A stretch of DNA of 64,000 nucleotides from Elymus sibiricus (GCA_039707655.1 CM077667.1:154856642-154920641); one strand, 5' to 3'; positions 36,626-49,750 are shown, numbered from the stretch's first letter. Notes: a model not told the origin generated them from the sequence alone. Program-made: numbers and translations.

Positions 36626-37259
36626 GGTGCGACACGGACGAACACTGGTCCAGACTGATGTTGGTGCGCGCTCCATCTCCGTGGTTTTGATGCCACCCTT
36701 GTAATGAACAATTGTCCTGTGTAAAAATATTACATGCCAAAGTAATTGTTCTCGGATGATTTAATACATATTGATAAAATATATAGGATGGACATCACCT
36801 GATGCATTTTGTCAAAAATTATCAGTCGCGGGATTGATGATCATTGCAGTGAAGTTGAAGTCGACCATGCATTTTGTCGATCTCCCTCCAAAAGTTCGTA
36901 CCAATCTTGTCGATACAATGTTGCACTGATTTCTCGAAAATTCCCGAACAGAAAAAAAAACTTCATCGCCGTTGGCTTGCTTGGCATTGCCTTGATCATG
37001 AATAGTGTCTCAGTATAATTCCATTGCCTTCTGCATGACGTTGCGTTGCAACAAATATTTTGATCTTTTAAAATGTGGAGGATATGTAGACACTAAAACT
37101 TCCTCTTCTCTTTTTTTTAAAGCAAGCATCTTTGCTAGCTTCCGGAGGACCACAAGGGCTATGGATGGATGGAAGCATAAGAGATTGGGAAACCACTCCT
37201 TGATGTCCGTCCTATGCCTTGCAATGATGTGTCCAACCTGATTATCTTTGGCAAGGACG

Positions 37260-37930
37260 ACCTCTCACTTGAGCCCACGGAGATGTCGAGCGTGTGGCTG
37301 CTGATGACCTGGTTTCTTACCCTGTTGTTGGGTCTCGCCATCCAGACCCTGCGCATCCTTCCGAGAGGAGACCATCACAGGAGATGAGAGATACCGCGGA
37401 GGCAATGTGGGAGGTACCACTGGGGCTGGAAGCGAGGCAAAGCTGCAGCAGCGAGGCGAGGCATGGCAGCAGAGGCGAGGCGAGGCGCGGCAGCAGAGCA
37501 ACGGAGCCGGTGGGCCAGCACGCAGAAGATAAGCCGCCCAGAGTCGAAGCGAAACCAGCTAGAGGGCGCATCGTAGCGGGCGAAACGAGGCCAAGCCGCG
37601 GCGGCGAGGTGAGGCACGACAGTGGAGGCGAGCGCGGCGGAGCAATGGAGCCGGCGGGCCGGCACGTGGAGGTAAGGCGCCCGGAGCCGAGGCAAAGCTA
37701 GCTGGAGGGCGTAGCACAGGCGGCGAGGCAAGGTCAAGCTGCGGTAGCAAGGCGAAGCCGCCATGGTGAGGCGAGGCGTGGCCGCGGAGGCGAGCGCGGC
37801 GGAACGGAGCAGCGGAGCCGGCGGGCCGGCACGCGGAGGATAAGCCACCTAGAGCCGAGGCGAAGCCAGCTGGAGGGTGCAGCGCAGCGGCGAGGCGAGG
37901 CCATGCCGCGGCGGCGAGGCGAAAGCCGCG
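37260..37930. other. GC-rich GGCGAGGCGAGGC degenerate repeat region
   Basis: This is low-complexity sequence built from GCGAGGCG and GCAGCGGAGC words on the plus strand. Open frames on both strands (up to 157 codons) are compositional. Confidence 0.6.
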
Positions 37931-38488
37931 GTCATATCCATCTCCGAGTTGTGGCCTGCTTCTTTCTTTTGCAGTGCCTGAGCCGTACCCGACTCGGGAG
38001 CTATTCCTCTCTCTCTTTAATCCTTAAACCAATACTTGTGCCAGCCATGGAAATTCACGTACATGGGATAAAACACTTTTTGGAATCTATGCATGAACCT
38101 TGGCACGTAGTTGTACTGGGATAACAGTACTACTATTTGGCCGGCGTTGAATATTGATCTAGTGTTGACCTTCTCCCGTGATAGATCATGGCAGATCGAG
38201 TGTTTAATTCATCTCCAATCCACTGTTCAATCTTTGAGGTGCTCCTGGCCACAATGTAGGGATTGGATCGCTCGCGGGAATTCTTCCAAAACGATCTTTG
38301 AGGCATGGTAATAATTTTTATGCCGCCGCTGAAACTTTCTTCTGCCTAGATCGACGAACTCGGAGTTGATGAAGATTCTTCCGTGCCGTGTCTCGCAGAT
38401 CCGGCGGGTCATAAGCTTCTCGATCCCTAGGAGAGATCCCTTCAAGAACACAACACCACCGTGCGCGGGCCCCACGGTGGGCGCCAAC

Positions 38489-39115
38489 TGTCGTGGTTTT
38501 GTCACGACATGATGTCCTCGTGAAAGAACTTGGGTGTGAGGCCATCACAACTGGGTGGCAGCTTGAGAGGGGTTGATCGGAATCGAGAGACGTGAGTTTA
38601 CCCAGGTGCGGCCTCTCCGATGGAGGTAAAAGCCTACGTCCTTCTTTGTGTATATTGATGATGAGGATGATCTCGATTACAAGGGTGTTGTTGTGCTACC
38701 TCTAATCTCGAGAGCCTCTAATCTGTCTATCTCTAATGACTTGAAGTTGTCCCTCTAGGGGTGCCTTACCCCTCCTTATATAGGCGGAAGGGGTAGGTTT
38801 ACATGTAGAGTCCTACTGGGAGTAGGATTAGGACTAGTCTCTCTTGAATCCTAATCCGGGTCTTGTTTCCTTGTAAGGGAATCCTCCCTTTCCTTTGGGC
38901 CTTCTCTGTGAGCCGCCTCGCGCCGGCTTACACGCTGGGCCTTGGGCCTGGTCATCCTGTGACCCGGTAATAGAGGTGACCAATGAGCCGCCATACAATG
39001 GGCCGGGTCATACCTCCTGCCGGGTCATACCTCCTGCCGGGTCACCAATGAGTTGCCAAGCCCCAGCCGGGTCATAATCCTGGCCGGGTTATACCGCGGG
39101 GTAATATCCCTGACA
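38489..39115 (-). repeat. 5' LTR of the nested non-coding element
   Basis: It is 627 bp. The adjoining PBS-type sequence TTGGCGCCCACCGTGGGG on the minus strand marks this as the 5' LTR. Confidence 0.85.
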
Positions 39116-40189
39116 CTTGCTGCTCCCATGGTGATGTGTGAGTAGTTCACCACAGACCTACGGGTCCGTAGTTAGTACCTAGATGACTATCTCTCTCTTT
39201 ATGTTCTTCATTGCCATGATCACCGTGATTCCCGTGGTGATCTATCTTATGTAATCACTTTTTGCGGTGCGTTTGTTGGGATCCGATGAATTGTGGGTTC
39301 ATGTTCAGATTATTTATGAAAAATATTTGAGTCTCCTCTAAATACTTATTTGATTCTTAGTTGCATGATTATTATAGCTTCATAATTCTCTCCGATCTAT
39401 CGGTTTAGTTTGGCCAACTAGATTGCTTTATTTTCAGTGGGAGAGGTGCGTTGTAGTGGGTTCAATCTTGCGGTGCTCTATATCCCAGTGACATAGTAGC
39501 GGACAAGGCACATATTTGTATTGCTGCCACTAAGGATAAAACGATGGGGTTCATTCATATTAATTGAGTTTACTTTGTCTACATCATGTCATCGTTCTCC
39601 AAGCATTACTCTGTTTGTATGAACTTAATACCTAGAGAGGCAAGCATAGAAGCGCTCTCGAAGTGGAGTAATAGTAGTAGATGCAAGCAGGAGTCGGTCT
39701 ACTTATTGATGGACATTATGCCTATATACACATGATCATTGCCGTGAATAAATATTGCATAACTATGCTCTTTTCTATCAATTGCCCAACAGTAATTTGT
39801 TTACCCACTGTATGCTTTCTTAAAGAGAGAAGCCTCTAGCGAACACTATGGCCCCCGGGTCTATTCAAAGAAATATTTACAAACGCTCTTATTTTCTTGC
39901 TGTCATTTATTTGTTTTCTTTTTATTTTGCAATTTATAATTATCAACTATCCTCTAAACTACTCATTTTCTTGCAAGTAACGAGTCCAAGGGGATTGACA
40001 ACCCTGTTGCCCGCATTGGGTGCAAGTGTTTTCTCTTTTGTGTATAGGCGCTGAAGACGGGAAGTTGTGTGATCCTCCTATTGGTTCGATAACCTTGGTT
40101 CTCACCGAGGGAAATACTTATCTATACTGTGCTGCATCATCCCCTCCTCTTTGGTGAAAAACCCAACGCAGATCACAAGTATCACGCTC

Positions 40190-41430
40190 TCATCAAGCGA
40201 TACAAAATTATGTTTGGGGATCCCAAAAAGCTTCTTATAATAATTTGAGATATACAAGTTTAGGTTATCATGCCTTACAATTGTACGCTTGTCCTGTTCA
40301 AGTTGGATTATTTTCTTCTTTCTATGTTTCCCATTTGTTATCATGTGGAAGAACTGAGTGTTGCCATCACCTTGGACAACCTTTGTCACCTTAGCTCTGA
40401 AAGCCCATTTCATCTGTTCTTGAAGAGCACACAACTTCTTCTCAGCCTCACTCTTAACAGTCTGATCCGACATATTAAGAAGTGTAGACTCGGCTTTCAA
40501 ATCTACCTCATTTATAGGTTGTATGAGTCTCTCTTTTCCACCTTGTATAATCCACTTTGATTCTTGGCCCATCCCCTCAAGAACTGCGCAAGTGTCTAGT
40601 TTTGTTTTGCCATCTATCAACACTGGAGAGACCACCAGACTCCCTGGCCCATTTGGTAGCAATGAGATCCATGAAGCCTTCCCTCTCGAACCATCCTAAT
40701 TCGAAAGAGAAAAGATTTCTGTTTCCCACATGGGTTGCTTTCCCCGAGTCAACCAGCAGTGGTGTATGATAAAAAATTGCTCTCTGCAGTGCATGAACCG
40801 TTATAGAAGGAAAACTTATGTTCCCACTCTACACTGGTGAGCACCCGGTCCAACTTCTCATATGTTGGAATCGACAATGTGTTTGCCCATGTGAATTGCT
40901 TGCCAGTGAGGTCAATCTCCCTCGAATCGAGACTCTCAATGATCGTATTAAACATGAATGACCATCTTCCATCTAAGTTGTCATTATTTTTCTCTTCTCC
41001 CCTTCTAATTATTTTGAAGTCCCCAGAACAAGAATAGGTAACCTTTCATCCCCACAGATTGTCACCAGATCCGCAAGAAAATCAGGTTTAAATTCAGGTT
41101 GAGCCGCACCATATACAACCACCAATGCCCATCCGAAGCCATCAATTTTCAACCTTACATGAAATTTGACGGCAAAATCTCCATATAGCACATTTACCAC
41201 TTCTAAAGTTTCGCACTTAACCCCAAGTAGAATCCCACCAGATCGACCCCTTGGGGGCAAGCAATGCCAATCAAACTCAACCCCACATGAAATGGTAGTG
41301 AAGAATTGCGACGTGAAATTATCTCTACCTGTCTCGAGTAAAACCATAAAATCTAGTTTGTGTTATATAAATGCTTCCCTAAGGAATCTCCTTTTAGCCA
41401 AGTCCGCTAGACCTCTGCTATTCCAATAGA
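40190..41430 (-). pseudogene. LINE ORF2: AP-type endonuclease and linker to reverse transcriptase (decayed)
   Basis: Endonuclease-like pieces include ETGRDNFTSQFF, LPPRGRSGGILLG, WALVVVYGAAQ and RLPILV, then DSREIDLTGKQFTWAN and TYEKLDRVLTSVEWE (40749-41347). They are followed by WAFRAKVTKVVQGDGNTQFFH and ISNYYKKLFG (40190-40450), the usual lead-in to the reverse transcriptase. The frame shifts near 41010 and 40800, and stops occur near 40560. The endonuclease would nick target DNA for target-primed reverse transcription; this copy is dead. Confidence 0.82.
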
Positions 41431-41749
41431 TCCCTTCCATATTTCATCATAATATTTTTCTTTTGTTTGACTCTCGCACTCCTACGTACTGCTGATGTAG
41501 GATAAATCTTCCTCTTCCTGGGTCGTTTTGGTTAATCCTGCATCACCTCTGCGTCCTCATGACCAGTGGCAGCCTGAGTGGTAACATGTTGCTACAAAGG
41601 GGCCATATACCCCTCTGAGCCCAAATCCTCCTCCTCCTCCTCTAAACCCGCAGTAGGAACAAGATCCTCACAGAGGCTTTGTAGCGCTATGACCCCGAGA
41701 TTACTAATATCAGAATCATTCATAGGTTTCACAGCCGCGATATTTTAAA

Positions 41750-42235
41750 TTAATTCCAAGGCTATATCCGCTTCTAAGTTTAACAAGTCATTAACAAATT
41801 TTGCAATTTCCTTTCCATTACTACCAAGAGATATGCCTAAGTTGTTGGCATTATTAATTATCTCATGCTCTGAAAAATGGAGGATGGAATAACTTGTATT
41901 TACTGACATACATGTATTCTCTTCAATGTCTCAAAGCTTGGTGGCCCTCATAGCACACCCCTATTTACTGACATACATGTATTCTCTTCGATGTCTCTAA
42001 GCTTGGCGGCCCTCATAGCACGCCCCAACTGCATGTCGTCTGCATCTAGTTGGGCCTAAATCCGGTGACTTACGAGCCTATCACCAGACATCGGGTCCTG
42101 AATCCCTCCGTAAGTGATCACATCCTCTGTGGTGACCTCATCCGGGGTTTGGCCTCTTTCCATATGCCAGACTGAATCTGAGATGAGGGCGGGAGTCCGT
42201 GCAAGGTGCACAGGCTGTCCCACCGGTGTGCCACC
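41750..42235 (-). pseudogene. LINE ORF1, C-terminal part
   Basis: It continues from 49751 after removal of the LTR element. The frame contains VWHMERGQTPDEVTTEDVI, then LGRAMRAAKLRDIEENTC and GISLGSNGKEIAKFVNDLL, as in the C-terminal region of grass LINE ORF1 proteins. An in-frame stop is present near 42056. A 65-bp tandem duplication (41897-42026) shifts the frame. Confidence 0.65.
41897..42026. repeat. 65-bp tandem duplication in LINE ORF1
   Basis: TATTTACTGACATACATG begins at 41897 and again at 41962. The two copies differ at only a few positions. Confidence 0.9.
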
Positions 42236-42240
42236 CCCCC

Positions 42241-42659
42241 TAACGGTATCCTGGACTAGGGAGTACTCACCACATCGTATCCCGACCAGTGGGTCGGGCC
42301 AAGGACCCTCATGATGATTCACTAATGGGCAACTTCGGGCAGCCCATGATGCATATAAGGGAGATTCCACAAGACTTGACCCACAAGACAAGGACTCATC
42401 TAAACCCTAGGCCTACGATACATTGTATAAACTGAGGCCAGGCTAGTCAATAGACAATCTCATATTCATTACAAAAATTTCATGGTAGATATCTGTACTA
42501 TGTACTATCCCCATATCAATACAATCAAAAGCAAGACGTAGGGTATTATCTCCTTGAGAGAGCCCGAACCTGGGTAAAATCCTATGTCCATGTTAACATC
42601 GCTCCAAGACGCCTAGCTTAGGACCCCTACTACAAGAGATGTCGGATTTAACACTAACA
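42241..42659 (+). repeat. 5' LTR of the LINE-nested element
   Basis: It is 419 bp with a TATA-like TGTATAAACTG near 42424. It ends ACACTAACA and is followed by TTGGTGCTTTCAC, the probable primer-binding site. Confidence 0.85.
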
Positions 42660-44592
42660 TTGGTGCTTTCACTCAGAGCCTGTTGGCAGCCGCCGCGGTG
42701 CGATGGGAATTCAGATCGTCTTCGGCGCGATCTAAGCGTGCAACCAAGCTTTATTGTCTATGTCGCCATCTTTGTCGCCGACTCGACTAGTCACCTCGGC
42801 TGGACTGAGGATAGCGCTCCCCGTCAGATCGTCAAGATCGGATGGATACTTTCATCATCATCAACTCTGATCTCTACCAAAATCATGGGGGAATCATCCA
42901 TGGAGCTCGGGGGCTCGATGTTAACATCATCCTCAGGCGACGGTGCAATTTTCCCGGACAACGGATTCGTGTTCGCCGTCCCCGCCTCCTCGAGCGTCGC
43001 TTTGATGATTTCTTCGGTGGAATTGTGCAGAATTGATCCTACAACAACCCTGTAAAATTTTGTTGTATTCCGATGAAGGAATCTCCGGCAAACTCCGATC
43101 TACCGGAGCCCTGTCGAATCTGGATGAGAATCTGGACGAGTTTAGGGCGAGGAGTCCAGCGTCTAGCTCGGACATCGTTTGGAAGATCCCACCGTTCATC
43201 ATCTGCGTAATTCCAATAGCGATCACCCCTCAAAATTTTAGCTCGATCCAACCGTCCAAACTCCGGGAAACGTCCGATGAGTGCATCAATTTTTGGATAT
43301 GTTTTCTACGCGAAAACGAATCCGACCTGAATTCATCTTTCTTCATGAACGGGATATTGGACATCCTTTTGAAGAAATTTCTTTTAGGATATTGTGTGTT
43401 GTTTTCAAAACACGTTCCCATAAATTTTGAGTCTTTTCCGAGACGATCTTCACTGTCGCGCCGATGTCAAACCGGCTCGACCACGTTGCTTCATGGCTAC
43501 CGACCTGCGTCGATATCCACTGCACCGTCGCTCCATCGAGCCAACGACAACCACCTCGGATCATCACCTCGGCAAGCCGACCAAGAGTTCGGCATCGTGA
43601 AGGACAAATAATCATCAAGACAAGATCGTCGCCCCACGGATTGCACGGGTCGAGCCCGCCAGCATCGCCACGCGGTCACTTCTCAAGCCGGTATTGACCG
43701 CGTCACTAGTTCTGACCTGCGTCGGCATTGTCGCGCCATTGTTTCTTCAAGACGATGTCTACCATGCTGACCTGCTTCGACATCTCGGCTGGCATGGGGC
43801 TGCAACGTCACCTTACCGACCTGCTTCATCACCTCGGCTAGACCGGGGACTTCACCATCTCTTCAGCAACCTACTTTGGGGACTTCGGCATCACCAGCTG
43901 GCCAGCTTCATCACCTCGGCTGGACCAGGAGCTTCACCTCACCACGTCGACCGTGCTACGTCGCCACTTCATCAAGCCGAGCTGTTTGCTTGGGCACCTC
44001 GGGACCGGCTTGGGGGCTGGGACCTCGACCTGCCGCAAGCTCGGCCCGCATCATCAACACCGAGCACATTAACCGGCTAAGTCGCTTTCATGCTCAACTT
44101 TTTCAATTTTTATTTTTTATTCGGTTCGACCAAGCATTATATTTGTGTTAAACAAAAAAGTTGTTTTTTAAAAACGTAGCTTTTTAAAAGCGTTATTTGT
44201 TAAAAACACTTCCTTTTTCCATATTAATCGGGGGCTCTTAAATTTACATGAGCTGTTTTATAATAAATGTGTTTTCTTCTTGATCGTTGCAAAGTATTTA
44301 TTTACTACTCCTTTTTCTGACGCAAGTGTGTGGTCAATAGCCGGATAGCCTGGTTTCTTTCTAAAGCCGCTCGAATTTAGTTTGCTAAACAGGCCTCGGA
44401 GAAACACTCCGCCTTCGGGATATGGAGGTTGAAGCCAAAGGCTGACCCGTTTGAAGTCCGGAGATCGGATGTATCATGTTAAAGCACGACCGAAGCATAT
44501 ATTAATTTTAAGACCAATTTTCGAATTGGCACCAAGAAACTTGATTTAGTTCGGACATAAAGTTTTCGCTAAAGTTTTTTGGTATTGCCGAG
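42660..44592 (+). other. Internal region (left part) of the LINE-nested element
   Basis: It holds a 192-codon frame at 43033-43611 and several shorter ones, none with a recognised domain. It contains many ACCTCGGC phrases. It is read as non-coding. Confidence 0.5.
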
Positions 44593-46942
44593 TGATAGGA
44601 CGTGGATGTCGCCTAGAGGGGGGGGGGTGAATAGGCGCTTTAAAATAATTACGGTTTAGGCTTGAACAAATGCGGAATAAAACTAACGTTTAATATGTCA
44701 AGCACAAAACCTAAAACAACTAGGCTCACCTATGTGTACCAACAACTTATGCTAAGCAAGATAAACAACTAAGTGATAGCAAGATATATAACATGAAACA
44801 ATATGGCTATCACAGAGTAAATTGCATAAGTAAAGGGCTCGGGTAAGAGATAACCGAGGCATGCAAAGACGACGATGTATCGCGAAGTTCACACCCTTGC
44901 GGATGCTAATCTCCGTCCGGAGCGGTGTGGAGGCACAATGCTCCCCAAGATGCCATTAAGGCCACCGTAATCTCCTCACTCCCTCAGACAATGCAAGATG
45001 CCGTGATTCCACTAAGGGACCCTTGAGGGCGGTCACCGAACCCGTACAAATGGCAAACCTTGGGGGCAGTCACTGGTACCCGTACAAATTGCTCGGGGGC
45101 AATCTCCACAACCTAATTGGAGACCCCGACGCTTGCCCGGAGCTTTACACCACAATGATTGAGCTACGAGACACCACCAACCGTCTAGGGCGCTAAGGCA
45201 CCCAAGAGGAACAAGCTCTAGGGTGCTCAAACACCCAAGAGTAATAAGCTTCTCAAACTTCACTTCCACGTTTCACCGTGGAGAACTCAAATCTATGCAC
45301 CAAATGCAATGGCAAGGGCACACGGAGTGCCTAAGTCCTTCTCTCCCAAATCCCACCATAACAACTAATGCTATGGTGGAAAATGAGAGGAAGAACAAAG
45401 AAGAACACCAAGAACTCCAAGAACTAGATCCAAGGGGTTCCCCTCACATAGAGGAGAAAGTGATTGGTGGAAATGTGGATCTAGATCTCCTCTCTCTTTT
45501 CCCTCAAGAACTAGCATGAATCATTGGAGGGATTGAGAGTTAGCAAGCTCAAAGAAGGTCAACAAATGGGGGGCAAACACGAGCTCAAAGGATGGGGAAC
45601 CATTGGGGAAGAAGACCCCCTTAAATAGGTCCCCATAAATCTGTCCGTTATGTGCAGAATAACACAGGGGCGATACAACCGCTATGAAGACCGGTACAAC
45701 CGCTGGGACCGAGCACGGGCAGTGGCGTGGCAAAGTCCCGAGCGGTACAACCGCTCTGGACACTGGTAGTACCAGTCAAAAAGATTTGACCGGAACAACC
45801 GGGCCACCACCGCCTAAGAACTGCACCAAAACAAACCCCCGTCCGGTGGTGGGGCAGAGCTGGGCCGGTACAACCGCCTGAAGCCACTCTCCAGGGTTGG
45901 CCAGATCCTGGGCGGTACAACCACCCGGAGGCAGCGGTACAACCGCTGGCATCAACCCGTGAGCAGCGACCCCAGGGTATCACCCCTGGGGCGGTAGTTG
46001 CACCGGACGTACCAGCCAAGCGGTACAACCGCTTGGACCAGCGGTACAACCGTATCAAGAAAACAGATAAGACCAGAACTGCCATAACTTTTGCAAATGA
46101 GCTCCGAATTGAGCAAACTCAAGCTTGTTGGATTCAGGACGACAAGAGCAATGTCAAACCCTATCAAGGTTAAACCTTTGTCTTGCGCATAGTTCACTTG
46201 AGCTAGATGATGACGATCTTGTCCTCCTCAAGATGGACCACCTTTCTTGATTGCGCTGGCTCAATGAAGACTAGTAGATTGCTCCCCCATACTCCACTAT
46301 GGGTGAGCCACTCTTCGGCACATCTTCACAAGTCCATTGTCACCACAATGGACGGCAAGCTTCAAGCATGATCTCTCTGTGATGCTTCACTTGAACTTGC
46401 ACACCGCAACCTTGATGACGATCACCACTTGATGTCATCTTCCATGGGTTGTATGGGATCTTCCGCTTGATGCAAGCCCATGGAAATGCACCTAACCCCA
46501 CAAAGAACACTCACGTAGTCCATGGGTTAGTACACAGAGCGTAATGGACAATGCTTACCATACCATGGGATCACTTGATCCCTCTTGGTATATCTTGTAC
46601 GCTTTGTGTGTTGATCAACTTGGTTCATTCTTTGACTTAGTCTTGATCAACCTTGTATCTTATCTTCTCTCTTCATAAAGATGATGTCTTGAAGGTAAAC
46701 ATGAATGCTCACACAATCTTCTTCTTCAAGACATGCTTGCAATAAGCTCAACTCTCACATGACCAATCTTTGGATAAAACCTTGAATACCACCTTGGTCA
46801 CCATATAAACTCCTTGAAACCAATAGATGGACTTCAAGAAGTACCTACAGACAAATCCTTCGAATATAACTCAAGGCAACCATTCGTCCATAGGGATTGT
46901 CATCAATTACCAAAACCACACATGGATAAATGTGCTCTTACA
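44593..46942 (-). mobile_element. Solo LTR of a SIRE/Maximus-like copia
   Basis: On the minus strand it starts TGTAAGAGCACATTTATCC at 46942 and ends CGTCCTATCA at 44593 (2350 bp). The target-site duplication CCGAG is perfect (44588-44592 and 46943-46947), and no internal domain is present. This shows a complete insertion that was reduced by LTR-LTR recombination. A block at 45000-45060 is alignable with 61565-61690 of the third copia LTR. It carries a cluster of CGGTACAACCG palindromes at 45660-46060. Confidence 0.88.
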
Positions 46943-46947
46943 CCGAG

Positions 46948-49326
46948 CTTATGGCACCTTTAATCTATTTTTATGTTTTTTAGGAGGCAGGACATCCTCT
47001 TGTTCGAGGTGTTCTGCATGGTGGGTCTGCTCGGGAAATATTTTCTGACCCGCAGTTCGACATCTTTCCAGCCGAGCTGCACCTCGGCGTTGAGGGAGTC
47101 TCCTCTTGACTGAGGTGCCAGACATAATATTTCAGCTGGGGAAGTATTTGCCGATCCGCAGTTCGGCATCTTTCCTGCCAACCTGCACCTCAGCGTCTTG
47201 GATATTGCCTTATATGGTCGGCGATCCGATAATTGTGTTAAACAAAAGATCGATAGGGATTACCCAGTGTTTAACGACGGGCCTTTCATAAAATTGACCG
47301 AAGTGTTAATGGCTCGACGTCGGTTGTCGCCGAACACTAACCGGGGGCTAGTAACTAGCCTCCCACCTTTAAGCTCCTATGACTAAGAGAAAGTTATAAA
47401 GCCTGAACATCTAATTGCCTCGTTTCCACTAACAAAGCCGCCTCCGGGCACCGAGACGTCGGCTAAGGGTTGTCTTGTTAGTACGGAAACACCCTGCGTA
47501 GCATCTACAAAGGGGTGGAAGCCGACGATGGGCCACTTTCAGATTATCAACAGTCACAAGAGAGTCAAAATAAACCATACCGAGGGCTTCTTATGGCACC
47601 TCGGCACAGATACATCGAGACTCCTGGAGAGCCCAACATATATTTAGCGTTTGTATTCAATATACGAATGGTGCCTTCCGTAATCATCGTTACAAAGCCA
47701 TAAATATGCATCAATTTGGCTTAAGAATTTGGCCGAGCCGGGTTGCCTGGCTCTTGTGCTTACCCCCTACGTTCCCGATTGTTCGGCTAGGGGGTAAAGT
47801 GGGCACCTCTGTGATTGTTACTTCCGGGTCATCTGGGTTAGTACCTCAGACTGGGTGAAGCCGAAAGCTAGCCATCTTAAGAATATAATTGGTCGGTAAT
47901 GACGGAAGTGAAAATTTCGGTTCATTAAAGACCACAGAGTTTGGGAACATTCCCCAAACTAAATCCTCAATATTTTCCTCCCACATTGATCGGAGTTGAG
48001 GTTTCACGATCATGGCCAACATGATATCCTGGGAAAAGGAACTTATAAAGGAACTATTTTTCCGAGAAGATGTTTCTTACGTTAAATAGTAATATAACAT
48101 ATCTCTCCGCGTACCTTTGTTTATAAAACCGTATGGCCGGATTGCCTTGTTTGCTGTAAATCTTTGCCCTTATAAAGGCTTTATAAAGTAGGACAAACAC
48201 TCCTCGGCACTGGCCGAGGAGGTTGAAGCCGATGGTCGGTCAACAGAGTCTTGTACAATGCAAATCCGAGCATTAATGATGTAAAGTACTTGGATACATA
48301 GAATCATTACACATAAATTGTGTCAAACGTAACAAAGTTTGTGTCAAGCAAATATCGATCCTTATAGACCACCTGTGCCTAAATTAAGGCTTGGGGGCTA
48401 CTGCATTGCCTATTCAATGCAGAAAATTTAAGTGTAAAACAATTTCCGAGGAGATTACGATCCTCGGGTTGGTCGGCCGCACCCAACCTGAGTCTCGGGA
48501 ACTACTGCGCCCTGCGTTTGTGTCCCTAAAGTATGCTGCCGAGCAAGAACTTGATCCTCAGGCCGATTTTCGCAAATTGACCTAAGCCTCAGGGGCTACT
48601 GGGATCAACGGTTTTATTTTATCCTTCAGGTGCATCTCGGGTTTTAGACCGACACACCCCTTGAGGGCTACTGGGATCAACGGTTTTATTTTATCCTTCA
48701 GATGCATCTCGGGTTTTAGACCGACACACCCCTTGAGGGCTACTGGCTATACATCTCGGTAGTAAATAAATTGCGGCGATCGAAAATAAATTCCGCAAAA
48801 ATCAGCCCAAGACCGAGGTAGTGCACCACCTCGGAAGCAGTCCGACATAAAGCTCGGATGCGAATGGCTGGCTCCATAAAAGACTATTCTGACATTTAAG
48901 CTCGGATGGACTCCTTCAAATTTTCAGAGACCGAGGTAATCTATGACACCTCGGATGCCGACCAGCGTTGGAGCTCGGCTGCAAAAAGACACCTCGGATT
49001 CCGACCAACGTTGGAGCTCGGCTGAAAAAAGACATCTCGGATGCAGTTCGAAGTTGGAGCTCAGACGCAAGAGGACACCGCCGCACGGGAAACACTTCAA
49101 ACCCGAGGTGTGGCGTAAAAAATAACAAGGCATCGATAAAAGCCAAAAACTTAAAGGGCTCCTCGGATGCCCGACGTGTGAACTCTTCGGATTCAGCTCT
49201 GTGGTCCTCAAGATCGAAGATGGGAAGATTTGTTGAACCAGTCTTCAAGACCGACGACTGAAGAGAAAGAACTGTTCGGAAGAACCGAGGAGCATCCTCA
49301 ACTTGAAGACCGGTTCAGGGGGCTAC
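46948..49326 (+). other. Internal region (right part) of the LINE-nested element
   Basis: This is non-coding. It holds a 72-bp direct duplication (48601-48744) and a degenerate ~50-bp repeat built on GTTGGAGCTCGGCT (48955-49060), ending in the purine tract before the 3' LTR. Confidence 0.55.
48601..48744. repeat. 72-bp tandem duplication
   Basis: GGGATCAACGGTTTTATTTT occurs at 48601 and again at 48673. The two copies are almost identical. Confidence 0.9.
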
Positions 49327-49745
49327 TGACGATGTCCTGGACTAGAGGGTACTCACCACGCCCTCTCCCGACCAGTGGGTCGGGCCGAGGAGCCCCATGA
49401 TGATTCACTAATGGGCCACTTCGGGCAGCCCATGATGCATACAAGGGAGATTCCACAAGACTTGGCGCACAAGACAAGGACTCCTCTAAACCCTAGGCCT
49501 ACGGTACATTATATAAACTGAGGCCAGGCTAGTCAATAGACAATCTCATATTCATTACAACAATCTCGTGGTAGATATCTCTACTATGTACTATCCCCAT
49601 ATCAATACAATCAAAAGCAGGACGTAGGATATTATCTCCTTGAGAGAGCCCGAACCTGGGTAAAATCCTGTGTCCATGTTACCATCGCTCGAAGACGCTT
49701 AGCTTAGGACCCCTACTATGAGATATGTCGGATTTGACACCGACA
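49327..49745 (+). repeat. 3' LTR of the LINE-nested element
   Basis: It is 419 bp, ends GACACCGACA, and is followed by the CCCCC duplication. Confidence 0.87.
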
Positions 49746-49750
49746 CCCCC

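Larger units (their letters stand above)
32403..39115 (-). mobile_element. Non-coding LTR retrotransposon nested in the Gypsy 3' LTR
   Basis: The LTRs are at 32403-33041 and 38489-39115. The target-site duplication is CTTGC (32398-32402 and 39116-39120). On the minus strand it starts TGTCAGGGATATTACC and ends CCACGACA. The PBS (GTTGGCGCCCACCGTGGGG) lies just left of 38489, and the polypurine tract (AACCTGGGGGCTAATG) runs up to the left LTR. No gag or pol domain exists in the ~5.4-kb interior, so it depends on another element for mobility. Confidence 0.85.
27286..40184 (+). mobile_element. Gypsy-type LTR retrotransposon (TGATACGTCTCC family), gag-like remnant only
   Basis: A truncated 5' LTR (27286-27985) is followed by a Gypsy-style PBS region (TTTCTGGCGCCCTTGACGGGGA, about 27994), a broken ORF, long non-coding sequence with AAGCTTGGGGATGCC motifs, a PPT and a 3' LTR (31858-40184). 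The 3' LTR is interrupted by a second element. LTRs starting TGATACGTCTCCAACG are very common in Triticeae Gypsy families such as Sabrina or Fatima; the exact family was not fixed. No pol frame is seen. Confidence 0.8.
31858..40184 (+). repeat. Gypsy 3' LTR, interrupted
   Basis: It starts TGATACGTCTCCAACG at 31858 and ends AAGTATCA at 40184. Removing the nested element at 32403-39115 and its extra CTTGC leaves about 1609 bp. It continues into LINE sequence at 40185. Confidence 0.85.
42241..49745 (+). mobile_element. Non-coding LTR retrotransposon in the LINE
   Basis: Paired 419-bp LTRs lie at 42241-42659 and 49327-49745. The target-site duplication is CCCCC (42236-42240 and 49746-49750). The 3' LTR starts TGACGATGTCCTGG; the 5' copy starts TAACGGTATCC with a mutated first dinucleotide. 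A GGGGGCTAC purine tract precedes the 3' LTR, which sets the plus orientation. Excluding the nested solo LTR it is about 5.15 kb. The longest frame, 43033-43611, has no known domain. The LTRs differ at roughly 7% of positions by eye. Confidence 0.87.

Noticed and set aside
36229..36740. Minus-strand frames of 139-160 codons with repeated RPHRLTTPRPS peptide
   Set aside because: Produced by a 37-bp stop-free tandem repeat; all three frames of the strand are equally open.
37265..37848. GC-rich frames on both strands (up to 157 codons)
   Set aside because: Compositional, inside the non-coding LTR element, with no domain or start context.
43033..43611. 192-codon plus-strand frame
   Set aside because: Lies inside a non-coding LTR element; no gag, pol or other domain recognised.
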